From Caballeronia sp. SL2Y3 (GTDB lineage: Bacteria; Pseudomonadota; Gammaproteobacteria; Burkholderiales; Burkholderiaceae), in contig NZ_CP084263.1 of assembly GCF_022879575.1 (NCBI RefSeq), positions 434,001 to 498,000 on the forward strand: 64,000 nt of DNA, given 5' to 3'. The position numbers and the translations under genes are program-made. Shown here piece by piece: positions 30,678 to 39,028 of the stretch. Numbering within the stretch: the stretch's first letter is position 1; every line of letters starts with the position of its first letter. Under the pieces are notes generated by a model. The model had not been told where the DNA came from. It worked only from the letters and a program-made list of their open reading frames with translations, and ran no database searches.

Positions 30678-31505
30678 ATGCGCAACCGGCGTGAACTGTC
30701 GAACGAATTGAGCGGAGCGTGCGAATCGTGCGGATCGCGTGGCTCGGACGCCTTCATGCCGCTCGCGGCGGGCGTCGTGGCCGGTCTCGCGGCGGCGGCC
30801 GGCGTTCTGATCGGACGCCGCGCGAATGCCATCGCGCGCGTGGGCGAAGGTCATTCCGCCAAGCATCGGCTGCTCGATCTCGCATCGGGCGTGATGCAGC
30901 CGAAGTATCCGCTTACGGCCATGAGTACGTGGCTCAACGGCTTTCACATGTATGCGGACGACATGGGCCGTCAGGTCGAGGCGCATCACTTCTGCATTCA
31001 TCTTCGGCACGACCTGCATCAATGCGTGATCTTCGATTCGAACCGGCCGGACGCGCGTCTCATCGGCATCGAATACATCATTTCGGAAGAGCGGTTCAGG
31101 CAGTTGCCGGCGGAAGAAAAGCGCCTCTGGCACAGCCACCACTACGAAGTGAAGTCCGGCACTCTGATTGCGCCGGGCATTCCGGAACTCGCGGAGCGCG
31201 CCTATTTTCAGGACCTCGTGTCGACGTACGGCAAGACGTTTCATACGTGGCAGATCGACCGGGATGAATTCCCGTACGGCCCGCCGCAACTGATGATGGG
31301 CTTCACGCAGGACGGTCAGGTGAACGAGGCGATGGTCGCCGAACGCGACGCGCGTCTCGGCGTCTCGTCCGAGGACCGCAAGCGCAGACGCTACGGCATT
31401 CCGGTGCCGGACATCGCGGAGGGCGCGAATGCGTGGGAAAGCGGCACGTCGGTGCAGACGACGCTCGTCGAAGTCCCGTTCAGGGACGTGAGCGGGTCGT
31501 CGTGA
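30678..31505 (+). CDS. DUF1264 (oil-body-associated-protein-like) protein
   Basis: A 275-residue protein. After an N-terminal hydrophobic helix (about 35-55) comes the DUF1264 domain with WLNGFHMYADDMGRQVEAHHFC, NRPDARLIGIEYIISEERF and LWHSHHYEVKSG. The family is known from plant oil-body-associated proteins and from bacteria; its activity is unknown. The ATG has GGAGG five bases upstream. It begins a run of same-strand genes to 32628. Confidence 0.87.
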   Translation: MRNRRELSNELSGACESCGSRGSDAFMPLAAGVVAGLAAAAGVLIGRRANAIARVGEGHSAKHRLLDLASGVMQPKYPLTAMSTWLNGFHMYADDMGRQVEAHHFCIHLRHDLHQCVIFDSNRPDARLIGIEYIISEERFRQLPAEEKRLWHSHHYEVKSGTLIAPGIPELAERAYFQDLVSTYGKTFHTWQIDRDEFPYGPPQLMMGFTQDGQVNEAMVAERDARLGVSSEDRKRRRYGIPVPDIAEGANAWESGTSVQTTLVEVPFRDVSGSS

Positions 31506-31541
31506 TTCCATAACGAAGCACGAAGCACGGAGGACGAAAGC

Positions 31542-31814
31542 ATGGTCAGGAACAGGAACAGCACAACCCGGGTTGCGACGCTCGCCGCGCTGCTCATCGC
31601 GCTGTCGCTCACGGCGGGCTGCAAGCGCGGCGACGACGCGGGCAGCGGAGCGGGCAGCGGATCGGGCAGCACAGCGGGCGGCGGCGCGGCAAGCGATACG
31701 TCGGCCGCGGCCGCATCGGCGTCGATGGGCTCGGCACCGATGGCCTCGGCGCCGGCTGCGGCGAGCTTCCCCGCGACCGCCGCGAGCGACGCACCCGCAG
31801 GCGCGAGCCAGTAG
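31542..31814 (+). CDS. Small Ala/Ser/Gly-rich lipoprotein
   Basis: A 90-residue protein with a lipoprotein signal (hydrophobic LAALLIALS then lipobox LTAGC). The mature part is low complexity Gly/Ser/Ala. GGAGGA precedes the ATG. It lies 36 bases after the DUF1264 gene, probably the same operon. No known domain. Confidence 0.75.
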   Translation: MVRNRNSTTRVATLAALLIALSLTAGCKRGDDAGSGAGSGSGSTAGGGAASDTSAAAASASMGSAPMASAPAAASFPATAASDAPAGASQ

Positions 31815-31870
31815 TCAGGCGGCTGCGGCGTCAGTCGCGGCTGCAAACACACTGCAAAGGAGAAATGAGA

Positions 31871-32086
31871 ATGGCGAACAACCAGTCCGGCGGATCGAAC
31901 AGCATGTTCATCGACATGCAGAAGGCGCTGAAAGGCATCGACTATCCCGCCGACAAGCAGACGCTCCTCGACACCGCTCGCAGCAACGGCGCGAGCGAGG
32001 AGGTTACGAACGCGCTCGACGCGTTGCCCGATCAGGAATACGAAAGTCCCGCAGCCGTATCGAAGGCGGTGGGTCAGGAGAGTTGA
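31871..32086 (+). CDS. DUF2795 protein
   Basis: A 71-residue protein. The DUF2795 signature is MQKALKGIDYPADKQTLLDTARSNGASEEVTNALDALP, a short helical domain of unknown function. The ATG at 31871 is preferred over that at 31865 since GGAG is eight bases before it. It is the third gene of the run starting at 30678. Confidence 0.87.
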   Translation: MANNQSGGSNSMFIDMQKALKGIDYPADKQTLLDTARSNGASEEVTNALDALPDQEYESPAAVSKAVGQES

Positions 32087-32166
32087 AATTCTTTCCTCCG
32101 CCGCGTCGGCCGCGGCTGCCGCAGCGCGGCCGGCGCGCATTTTTATTCTTTCGATAGGAGAACCCG

Positions 32167-32628
32167 ATGAGCATTTTTTCGACCATTCTGAACAAGATCT
32201 TCCCGCACGATCACCCGGCCGCCACCGCATCGGGCGGCGCGACACCGCCTGCCGCGAACAATGCCGCGGGCGGCGCACCCGCAGCGGCGCAGGCGAGCCC
32301 TGCCGCGACGTCGGCGGCGCCGGCCACGTCGGGCGCCGAGCCCGCGCGTCCGCCCGTCACGCCGATGCCTGAAGTGGACGTCGAAGCCATCCTCTCGCAG
32401 AAGCAGCAGCAGAACGGCGCGAATCTGAACTGGCGCACGTCCATCGTCGACCTGATGAAGCTGCTCGACCTCGACAGCAGTCTTCAGGCGCGCAAGGAAC
32501 TCGCATCCGAGCTGCACTACACGGGCAACACGGACGACTCCGCATCGATGAACATCTGGCTGCACAAGGAAGTGATGAAGAAGCTCGCCGAGAACGGCGG
32601 CAAGGTGCCGGACGACCTCAAGAGCTGA
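32167..32628 (+). CDS. DUF3597 protein
   Basis: A 153-residue protein. Residues 1-65 hold a short N-terminal helix (MSIFSTILNKIF) and an Ala/Pro-rich linker; the rest is the helical DUF3597 domain (EVDVEAILSQ, WRTSIVDLMKLLDLDSSLQARKELASELHYTG). The domain function is unknown. An AGGAG ribosome site is present. It belongs to the run from 30678. Confidence 0.9.
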   Translation: MSIFSTILNKIFPHDHPAATASGGATPPAANNAAGGAPAAAQASPAATSAAPATSGAEPARPPVTPMPEVDVEAILSQKQQQNGANLNWRTSIVDLMKLLDLDSSLQARKELASELHYTGNTDDSASMNIWLHKEVMKKLAENGGKVPDDLKS

Positions 32629-32675
32629 CGCCTCTCGCGGCCGGTTCGCACTGCGCCGCGTGGTCCTCGGAGTTC

Positions 32676-32690
32676 GGCACAGGGAATGCT
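32676..32690 (+). promoter_or_regulatory. -24/-12 (sigma-54-type) promoter of the gene at 32729
   Basis: GGCACAGGGAATGCT, like 7606 and 14650. It ends 38 bases before the ATG at 32729. Confidence 0.65.
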
Positions 32691-32728
32691 TAGAACCTGC
32701 GTCGACTCCTTTCTCAATGATCCCGGCC

Positions 32729-33028
32729 ATGAAAGAACCGGTCTCGCGACGCGCGAAGCTCGTCTTGTTCCCGTGGAAGAAGGACCATGCGGCCAAGCCC
32801 GGCCTCAACGAAGACGACTACGCGGTGTACGCGTCGTATCGGCCGCACGTGAGCGGCGGCTTCGTCGGAACGCTGAAGGTCGTGCGGCTGACGGATGCGC
32901 GCCTGCTCTATCCCTTCGACGGCGCCGAGGAACTCGGTCCGTTTAATTCGAAGGATGCCGCGAAGAACGCCGCGCAGACGCGCGGCAAGCAGATCGTCGA
33001 CGCGGATCTCAAGACGCCCGAACTCTGA
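32729..33028 (+). CDS. Small hypothetical protein (99 aa)
   Basis: A 99-residue basic protein that starts MKEPVSRRAKLV (an ATG at 32717 is also possible, but the promoter spacing favours 32729). The central part YASYRPHVSGGFVGTLKVVRLTDARLLYPF looks like a small beta-sheet domain, possibly DUF6723, which I recall only loosely. It is convergent with the mgtC-like gene. Confidence 0.65.
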   Translation: MKEPVSRRAKLVLFPWKKDHAAKPGLNEDDYAVYASYRPHVSGGFVGTLKVVRLTDARLLYPFDGAEELGPFNSKDAAKNAAQTRGKQIVDADLKTPEL

Positions 33029-33053
33029 ACGACGCCGCGCGCCGCGTGGTGCA

Positions 33054-33759
33054 TCAGCGCGTGAGGGACCATTCGGTCTGCGCCGCGCCCGCCTTCATCG
33101 CCCATTCGGCGAACGGCGGCAATTCGCGCGCATTCGGCGCGCCGTACCAGCGGACCTCGTAACGCTCTTCGACGCGATCCCCCGGCTGTCCCGACGCGCC
33201 CGCCACGGCGGCGAGACGGCAGCCGCGCGCGCATCGATTCGACGAGCGCTTCCTTCGAGAAGCGTCCTGGCTCGTAGGTGATCTTCAGTTGTGCCTGATT
33301 TTCGCGCGGAATCCGCACTTCGATTGCCTTCATGAACCACAGCACGATGATGCCGAGCACGACGCCCGCGACGCCGAGCCCGAGTTGCCCGCCGCCGAAG
33401 CACAGGCCGACGACCGTCACGAACCACAGCGTCGCCGCCGTCGTCACGCCTTTGACGAGCCCGTCCTTGCGCATGATCGCGCCCGCACCGATGAACCCGA
33501 CGCCCGACAGAATGCCGAGCGGCAGGCGCATCACGTCCAATTGAACGAAGGACTCCGGCGTCTTGCCGGACTGGGACAGCAGCGCGTTGACTTCGAGCAT
33601 GGAGAGGCACGCGGCGAGGCAGACGAGCAGCGTCGTGCGCAGGCCCGCGACCTTGCCGGATTCGCCCCGGTCGAAGCCGATCAGGATGCCTGCCACCGCG
33701 GCCAACAGCAGGCGGATGAAGACGTCGCGCCATTCGAGGGTGAGCGGCATCAGCCCCAT
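33054..33759 (-). pseudogene. MgtC/SapB-family membrane protein, frameshifted near its C-terminus
   Basis: The N-terminal part has the MgtC pattern: four or five membrane helices with GILIGFDRGESGKVAGLRTTLLV, LSGVGFIGAGAIMRKD and VKGVTTAATLWFV. The start at 33759 has GGGAG. After residue ~176 the frame is lost: the frame that continues encodes unrelated Arg-rich sequence, but a +1 change near 33224-33232 restores a plausible end (AASGQPGDRVEERYEVRWYG...WSLTR, stop at 33054). The change lies in a CG-dinucleotide run, so slippage, or a sequencing error, is likely. MgtC protects against acid and phagosome stress in pathogens. Confidence 0.8.
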
Positions 33760-33824
33760 GGTCGTTCTCCCTTTTTGTTGTGGTTTTGGGCCGGGCTTGT
33801 TTTGCGGCCCATGTGGGGATGTCA

Positions 33825-33839
33825 AGCAAATGTCGAACC
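33825..33839 (-). promoter_or_regulatory. Weak -24/-12-like element upstream of mgtC
   Basis: Minus-strand GGTTCGACATTTGCT, with correct spacing but a poor -24 half (GGTTC). It is 65 bases from the start at 33759. A TTGACA also overlaps it, so a sigma-70 promoter is an alternative. Confidence 0.3.
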
Positions 33840-34330
33840 AGAGGCGTTTGAGGAGTTCGAAGGGCGGGCGTTGGCTTGTGGGCGTCTGGCTCTAGGTTCC
33901 GCGATTCCGTGCGCGAGCTTTCTATGCGACGCGACGCGCAGAAGGCGGCATGCGGTGCGATCGTGCCTCAAGGACGTGGCGAACGTGCGAACAGCACGCG
34001 CGAACGTTTCCGGTACGCGAAACCGGTTGCGGATCGGCGCGTGCGGCGAGCAGCCTTACCACAGCGACTTACCACCTAATGTTCTCGCATCAGCGGGCGC
34101 TTCGGGCCGTCAGCGACCGGCGCGAACGGCTGGAATACGCGAGCTCAGTCGCAGAGCTTCGCGTCCGGCGAGCCGCATCATCAAAGTGATCAAGGCCTAC
34201 CGCAGGCGTATATCCCAAGCGCTACCGCAAACCCAGTGCGGCCAATGCGGCGACTCATGCCATAAGTCGCCCTCGCCAAGCTCGCTGCCACCGAATTGCA
34301 AAGCGGCTCGATGCAACGCGCCACACCGAC
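33840..34330. other. Gene-poor region with a diverged 60-base repeat
   Basis: About 490 bases without a credible gene. Two related ~60-base blocks start at 33999 and 34121 (122 bases apart): CGCGAACG and TACGCGA, then GT-GC-GA, and (T/C)GCG GCGAGC align, with differences mainly at every third base. Translated in their own frames the blocks read RERFRYAKPVADRRVRRAA and RERLEYASSVAELRVRRAA. A hairpin GCGACTCATG/CATAAGTCGC (one mismatch) is near 34250. Possibly a decayed gene or an intergenic repeat. Confidence 0.55.
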
Positions 34331-35470
34331 CTACCTCCGCCGAATCGCATACAACGAAGTCGGCAGCGCGATCGGGTTATCGGGCTTGAACCAGCTCATG
34401 TCCGGAATGCGCGAGTCGGTCACATACACTGTGCCGTCCGGTCCTTGCGTGAACGTGTCGGGCCAGCGCAGTTGCGGATCGCGCAGCAGCGTCCAGAGCC
34501 GGTCGCCCTCGCGCACGCGCACCGCGTGATCCTCGACGCCCGACACGTACAGCCGGCCGCGCCGGTCGAAGAGCAGCCCGTCCGCCGGACCGTCGATGCC
34601 CACCGTCTCCACGCGCGACGACACCTGCTGCGCGCTCAATTGCGGATTCTGCAGTGCGTCCGTGGCGACGCGATACAGCGTCTTGCCCTTCACCGCCTGC
34701 CAGTACAGATAGCGGCCGTCGGGCGTGAGCGCGATGCCATCGGCGGAGAAGTTCACGCCGCGGCCATCGGTCTGACGCAGCGGCTTGCCGTCGACGGTCA
34801 CGGTCACGGTCTTGTCCGCCTGCGTGCTCGGATCGCCGTCGAGCAGCCGCCGCGCGACGCCCGTCGTCCGGTCGATCACGACGATCGCGCCGCGCGCCCC
34901 GGAGTCGGTGATATAGACGAAGCGGCCATCCGGGCTTAATCGCACGTCGTTCAGATAGCTGCCCTGCGGCGCGATGCTCTCATCGAAGTGGAACACATGC
35001 GCGATCTGGTTCGTCGCGAGATCGATCTGCGCGAGCTTCGGCGCGCCCGGCACGACGAGCGACTGCGCCGGCGCGCCGGGGTCCAGCACCCAGAGATTGC
35101 CCTGTTTATCCGCCACGACCGACTGCACGCACACCCAATGATCCTCAGGCGAAACTTCGTCGCGGCGCGCATTGCGCCACGCGTTCCACTCGGCATCCGG
35201 GAACGGCCGCAGGTCGCCGCTCGCGCCGAGTTCCGCCACCGAGATCGGCGCGTCCTCCGTCCAGCGCGGGAAATTGACGAAGGTGCGGCCGGTCGGCGAG
35301 ACGGTCACGCCCGTGACCTGATGCTCGAACCGCGCGACGAGTTGCAGCCGCGCGCCGCCGTGGTGCTCGCTCGCGGCGACATCGCCCGATGGGTCCTCTG
35401 CGAGCGCGGATTGCGCGACCAATGCAAAGGCGAGGCTTGCGGCGGCGACACAGCGGCTCAGTCGGTACAT
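34331..35470 (-). CDS. Major royal jelly-related (MRJP/dopachrome-conversion-like) secreted protein
   Basis: A 379-residue protein with a signal peptide (1-24, ending SALAED) and a six-bladed propeller in which the MRJP/yellow family features appear: FVNFPRWTED, VCVQSVVADKQGNLWVLD, YLNDVRLSPDGRFVYITDSG and DGIALTPDGRYLYWQ. Bacterial members are sometimes SMP-30-like lactonase annotations; activity is not known. AGGAG precedes the ATG. It is 17 bases after the SDR gene, so the SDR-MRJP pair is one operon under the element at 36548. Confidence 0.9.
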   Translation of the reverse strand: MYRLSRCVAAASLAFALVAQSALAEDPSGDVAASEHHGGARLQLVARFEHQVTGVTVSPTGRTFVNFPRWTEDAPISVAELGASGDLRPFPDAEWNAWRNARRDEVSPEDHWVCVQSVVADKQGNLWVLDPGAPAQSLVVPGAPKLAQIDLATNQIAHVFHFDESIAPQGSYLNDVRLSPDGRFVYITDSGARGAIVVIDRTTGVARRLLDGDPSTQADKTVTVTVDGKPLRQTDGRGVNFSADGIALTPDGRYLYWQAVKGKTLYRVATDALQNPQLSAQQVSSRVETVGIDGPADGLLFDRRGRLYVSGVEDHAVRVREGDRLWTLLRDPQLRWPDTFTQGPDGTVYVTDSRIPDMSWFKPDNPIALPTSLYAIRRR

Positions 35471-35487
35471 GGTCGGCTCCTGCTTAG

Positions 35488-36513
35488 TCAATAAGCGTCG
35501 CGCGTCTGGCGCACGTAGCGCCGCGCCATCATCACGAGCAGCACGGCAGCCGCGCCTGTCAATGCCGCGCGCGCGCCCGGCGGTTGCAGGCGCGCGCCGG
35601 TGTACAGGCTGAATTCGCGCACGCGGCCGTTCTTGCCCGAGCGTTCGCCCAGATCGCCGCCGCCTTCGTAAAGCGCATCGCCGCTTTGCTTCGGTTCGCC
35701 CTTCACTTGCGCCTTCACGCCGAGCAGGCTCGTGATCGCGTCGTAAAGACGCGGCGCGCTCTGGCCGAAGCTCGCCATCGCCCGCGACGCGCCGCCGACG
35801 TAGATATCGCGCTCCGGATGCACGGCCGCGTGAAGAATCGCCTTCGCGGCCACGTCGGGCGCATAGACCGGCGGCGGCAGCTTCGGCTCTTCGTCGAGAT
35901 AGTTCTTCGCGTGTTCGACGAACAGCGTGTCGATGCCTGCGGGCTTGATGAGCGTCACCGACACCGGCGCCTTCTCGTTCTTCAGTTCGAGGCGCAGCGA
36001 GTTCGTGAAGCCCTTCACCGCGTGCTTCGAAGCGACATACGGCCCTTGCAGCGGCACCGCGACATCGGATAGTTCGCTGCCCAGATTGATGAGCGCGCCG
36101 CCGCGTTCGCGCAAATGTTTCAGCGCCACGCGCGAGCCGTTCACGACGCCCCAGTAGTTCGTCTCGAAGAGCTTGCGCTGGTCTTCGAGCGACACATCGG
36201 CGATGCGGCCGTAGACCGAAACGCCCGCGTTGTTGATCCACGTATCGAAGCCGCCGAAGCGGTCGATGGCGGCATCGGCGGCGGCCTGAAGCTGGCTTTC
36301 GTCGGCGACGTCGGCGGCCGTGTACGCGACGGCGGGCGCGCCCGCGCTCGTGAGTTCGTCGGCGAGCACGGCAAGCGCGGTTTCGTCGCGCGCGACGAGC
36401 ATGAGACGCGCGCCGGCCTTCGCCGCGCGCCGGGCGGTGGCGAGACCGATCCCGCTCGTCGCGCCGGTGAGGACAATCGTCTGTTGATCGAGAGGCTTGA
36501 GTTTGATTCGCAT
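35488..36513 (-). CDS. SDR oxidoreductase with C-terminal membrane helix
   Basis: A 341-residue SDR. Cofactor motif TGATSGIG near residue 16, NNAG near 95 and active site YVASKHAVKG near 160 are present; after residue 250 there is a long C-terminal extension with a hydrophobic helix near the end (about 315-330, LTGAAAVLLVMM). It resembles the CpnT/AcuC-type extended SDRs in Burkholderia. The ATG at 36513 is used. It is co-directional with the MRJP gene and behind a -24/-12 element. Confidence 0.87.
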   Translation of the reverse strand: MRIKLKPLDQQTIVLTGATSGIGLATARRAAKAGARLMLVARDETALAVLADELTSAGAPAVAYTAADVADESQLQAAADAAIDRFGGFDTWINNAGVSVYGRIADVSLEDQRKLFETNYWGVVNGSRVALKHLRERGGALINLGSELSDVAVPLQGPYVASKHAVKGFTNSLRLELKNEKAPVSVTLIKPAGIDTLFVEHAKNYLDEEPKLPPPVYAPDVAAKAILHAAVHPERDIYVGGASRAMASFGQSAPRLYDAITSLLGVKAQVKGEPKQSGDALYEGGGDLGERSGKNGRVREFSLYTGARLQPPGARAALTGAAAVLLVMMARRYVRQTRDAY

Positions 36514-36547
36514 GGCAGGTCCGGAAGGTGGGTATCCGGTTGCATGC

Positions 36548-36562
36548 AGCATCCCGCGTTCC
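36548..36562 (-). promoter_or_regulatory. -24/-12 (sigma-54-type) promoter of the SDR-MRJP operon
   Basis: Minus-strand GGAACGCGGGATGCT, ending 34 bases before the ATG at 36513. Confidence 0.6.
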
Positions 36563-36586
36563 TTGGCAGGTCTGATGGTCGACGCG

Positions 36587-37492
36587 TCAGCCCGCAATGA
36601 GCGCTGAAAAGGCTTCGCGCATGGCGCTGACGAATGCATCGCATGCGACGGAAAGCGGCTGCGAAGCAGGCGTGACGATGTAGAAATGATCCGGCACGGC
36701 GGGCACGAACGGCTTGACGGCCACGCGTTGACGCGCATACGCAGCGGTGACGGGATCGATGAGCGCGACGCCTGCGCCGTTCGCCACGAGCGCGACGATG
36801 GCCTGCGAAAGCTGCGCCTCGATGACGAGATCGCGGCTCACGTCATGATCGACGAAGACGCGGTCGATCGCGCTTCGCGCATCGAAGCTCAGTGGAAACG
36901 AAATGAAGCGCTCGCCGCGCAGATCGGCGGGGCGTAACGCGGGCTTGCGCGCCAGCCGATGCCCGCGCGGCACGATGCAGCGCATGACGGCATCGGCAAG
37001 ACGCTCGCTGCGCACCGCGTGATGCGGAATCGGCTCCGCGATGAGCCCGACATCGCACTGTCCGGACGCCACTTTGTCGACCACCGTGGTCGCGCTGTGC
37101 GCGAGCAGCGTCACGTCGATGCCCGGATGCGTCTCGACGAAGCGCGCGATCACGGCGGGCAGAAGATCGAGCGCGACCGCGGGCGACCCGGCCACGCGCA
37201 GCGACCCGCGCCGCATCGCGCGAATCTGCTGCGCGGCCTGCGTGATGCGGTCCAGTCCGACGAACGCGCGCTCGACTTCCTCGAAGAGCACGCGCGCCTC
37301 GGCGGTCGGCACGAGCCTGCCCTGCTGGCGCTCGAACAGCACGAAGCCGACGCGGCTTTCGAGATCGGCGATCAGACGGCTCACGGCGGGCTGCGACACA
37401 TGCAGCGACGCGGCGGCGCGCGTCACCGTATGGCGCAGCATCACGGCGCGAAAGGCTTCGATCTGGCGCAGGCGGAGGTCGGTGGCGGTCAT
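36587..37492 (-). CDS. LysR-family regulator of the opine-oxidase-like operon
   Basis: A 301-residue LysR protein. The helix-turn-helix is at about residues 20-50 (TRAAASLHVSQPAVSRLIADLE). The effector domain has GSLRVAGSPAVALDLLP and MRCIVPRGHRLA. It is divergent from the FAD oxidase operon (37576), the usual layout for regulator and target, and the opine-type neighbours make an OccR/NocR-like inducer role likely. The inducer is not known. Confidence 0.9.
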   Translation of the reverse strand: MTATDLRLRQIEAFRAVMLRHTVTRAAASLHVSQPAVSRLIADLESRVGFVLFERQQGRLVPTAEARVLFEEVERAFVGLDRITQAAQQIRAMRRGSLRVAGSPAVALDLLPAVIARFVETHPGIDVTLLAHSATTVVDKVASGQCDVGLIAEPIPHHAVRSERLADAVMRCIVPRGHRLARKPALRPADLRGERFISFPLSFDARSAIDRVFVDHDVSRDLVIEAQLSQAIVALVANGAGVALIDPVTAAYARQRVAVKPFVPAVPDHFYIVTPASQPLSVACDAFVSAMREAFSALIAG

Positions 37493-37575
37493 AACACTGG
37501 ATTATAGATGACGAAACATTCGGCATTTGACGCCGTTTTTTGCCCGCCGCACTCTTGGCATCCGATACATAACGG

Positions 37576-38742
37576 ATGCAGGAAACGCAGCGAATGCAGG
37601 AATCGACGCCCCATAACACCGGACGACTCGCCTTCGATGTCGTCGTGATCGGCGGCGGGCTCGTCGGCATGTCGATCGCCTACGGGCTCGCGCGTGGCGG
37701 CCAGCGCGTGGCCGTCTGCGACGGCGCGGATTCAGCGTTCCGCGCGGCGCGCGGCAACTTCGGCCTCGTGTGGGTGCAGGGCAAGGGCGGGCGATGCCTG
37801 CCGTATGCGCAGTGGTCGCGCGAATCGTCCGAACGCTGGGGCGCGTTTGCCGCGCAGTTGCGCCGCGAAACGGGCGTCGAGACGGGGTTCGAGCGGCCGG
37901 GCGGTATCGAGCTATGCGAGACGGTCGAAGAACTCGAAGCCGGCCAGCGCCTGCTCGAATCGCTGCGCGCTCAGGACGCCTCGCTCGACTATCACGTGCT
38001 CGACCGCCACGCGCTCAAGCAGCGCATTCCGGCGGCATCGAGCGCGCTGGCGGGCGGCCTCTATTCGCCGAACGACGGCCACGCGAGTCCGCTCTACACG
38101 CTGCGCGCGATGCAGCAGGCGTTTCAGCGCCACGGCGGCGTCTACCTGCCGCGCAACGAAGTGCGCGAAATCCGTCCGCGCGCGGGCGGCTTCGAGGTGG
38201 CCGCCGCGTCGGGCGTGCTGGACGCGGGGCGGGTCGTGCTCGCTGCCGGTCTCGACAATCTGCGTCTCGCGCCGATGATCGGCATGCACGCGCCGATCAC
38301 GCCGCTGCGCGGACAGATCATGGTGACGGAGCGCCTCGCCCCGTTCCTCGACTATCCGACGCTCGTCGTGCGGCAGACGCCCGAAGGCTCCGTGCTGCTC
38401 GGCGACTCGGCAGAGCACGCCGGCTTCGACGACGGCCAGACGCGCGCCGTCATGGCCGACATCGCGCGCCGCGCCCGCACGGCGTTTCCGGTGCTCGCGC
38501 ACGCGCGCATCGTGCGGGCGTGGGGCGCGCTGCGGATCATGACGCCCGACGGCCTGCCGGTCTACGAGGAATCGCGCGCGCATCCCGGCGCGTTTCTCGC
38601 CATCTGCCACAGCGGCGTCACGCTCGCCGCCGCGCACGCCGACGTCATCGCGCCGTGGATCGCGGGCGGCGCAAAGCCGCCGGTCCTGCAGCCGTTCGTC
38701 GCCACGCGCTTTTCGAATTCGACCGATGCACACCATGTTTGA
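37576..38742 (+). CDS. FAD-dependent oxidoreductase, DAO family (opine oxidase subunit B-like)
   Basis: A 388-residue flavoprotein. The FAD motif VVIGGGLVGMSIAYGL is at about 21-36; the region GNFGLVWVQGKGG and QTPEGSVLLGDSAEHAGF are typical of the D-amino-acid-oxidase/opine-oxidase subunit B group; the end has GLPVYE and HSGVTLAAAHADVIAPWI. The subunit is expected to oxidise an N-substituted amino acid. It overlaps the next gene (38726) by 17 bases. The alternative start is the ATG at 37594. Confidence 0.89.
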   Translation: MQETQRMQESTPHNTGRLAFDVVVIGGGLVGMSIAYGLARGGQRVAVCDGADSAFRAARGNFGLVWVQGKGGRCLPYAQWSRESSERWGAFAAQLRRETGVETGFERPGGIELCETVEELEAGQRLLESLRAQDASLDYHVLDRHALKQRIPAASSALAGGLYSPNDGHASPLYTLRAMQQAFQRHGGVYLPRNEVREIRPRAGGFEVAAASGVLDAGRVVLAAGLDNLRLAPMIGMHAPITPLRGQIMVTERLAPFLDYPTLVVRQTPEGSVLLGDSAEHAGFDDGQTRAVMADIARRARTAFPVLAHARIVRAWGALRIMTPDGLPVYEESRAHPGAFLAICHSGVTLAAAHADVIAPWIAGGAKPPVLQPFVATRFSNSTDAHHV

Positions 38743-39028
38743 ACCTCTCACCGCTCGCCCTGCCGCGACTGTCCGCATTCATATCGACGGCGCCGCGCGG
38801 CACGTTCCCAGCCATTACTCCGTCGCCGCCGCGCTGCTGGAAAGCGGCCAGGCCGCTTGTCGCGCGACGCCCGTCACCGGCGCGGCGCGCGGCCCGTTCT
38901 GCATGATGGGCGTGTGCTTCGACTGCCTCGTCGAAATCGACGACGTGCCGAACCAGCAGGCGTGCATGACGCGCGTGCGCGAAGGCATGCGCGTGCGCTC
39001 GATGGCCGGCCGCGCGAGGCTCGCATGA
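38726..39028 (+). CDS. [2Fe-2S] ferredoxin-like small subunit
   Basis: A 100-residue protein of the Fer2_4 type. Cluster cysteines are visible in GPFCMMGVCFDCLVEI and QQACM (C-x4-C-x2-C, then one further C). This is the small subunit of heterotrimeric opine/hydrogen-cyanide-synthase-like oxidases. It overlaps the genes on both sides (17 and 4 bases), so the three form a complex. Confidence 0.9.
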   Translation: MHTMFEPLTARPAATVRIHIDGAARHVPSHYSVAAALLESGQAACRATPVTGAARGPFCMMGVCFDCLVEIDDVPNQQACMTRVREGMRVRSMAGRARLA

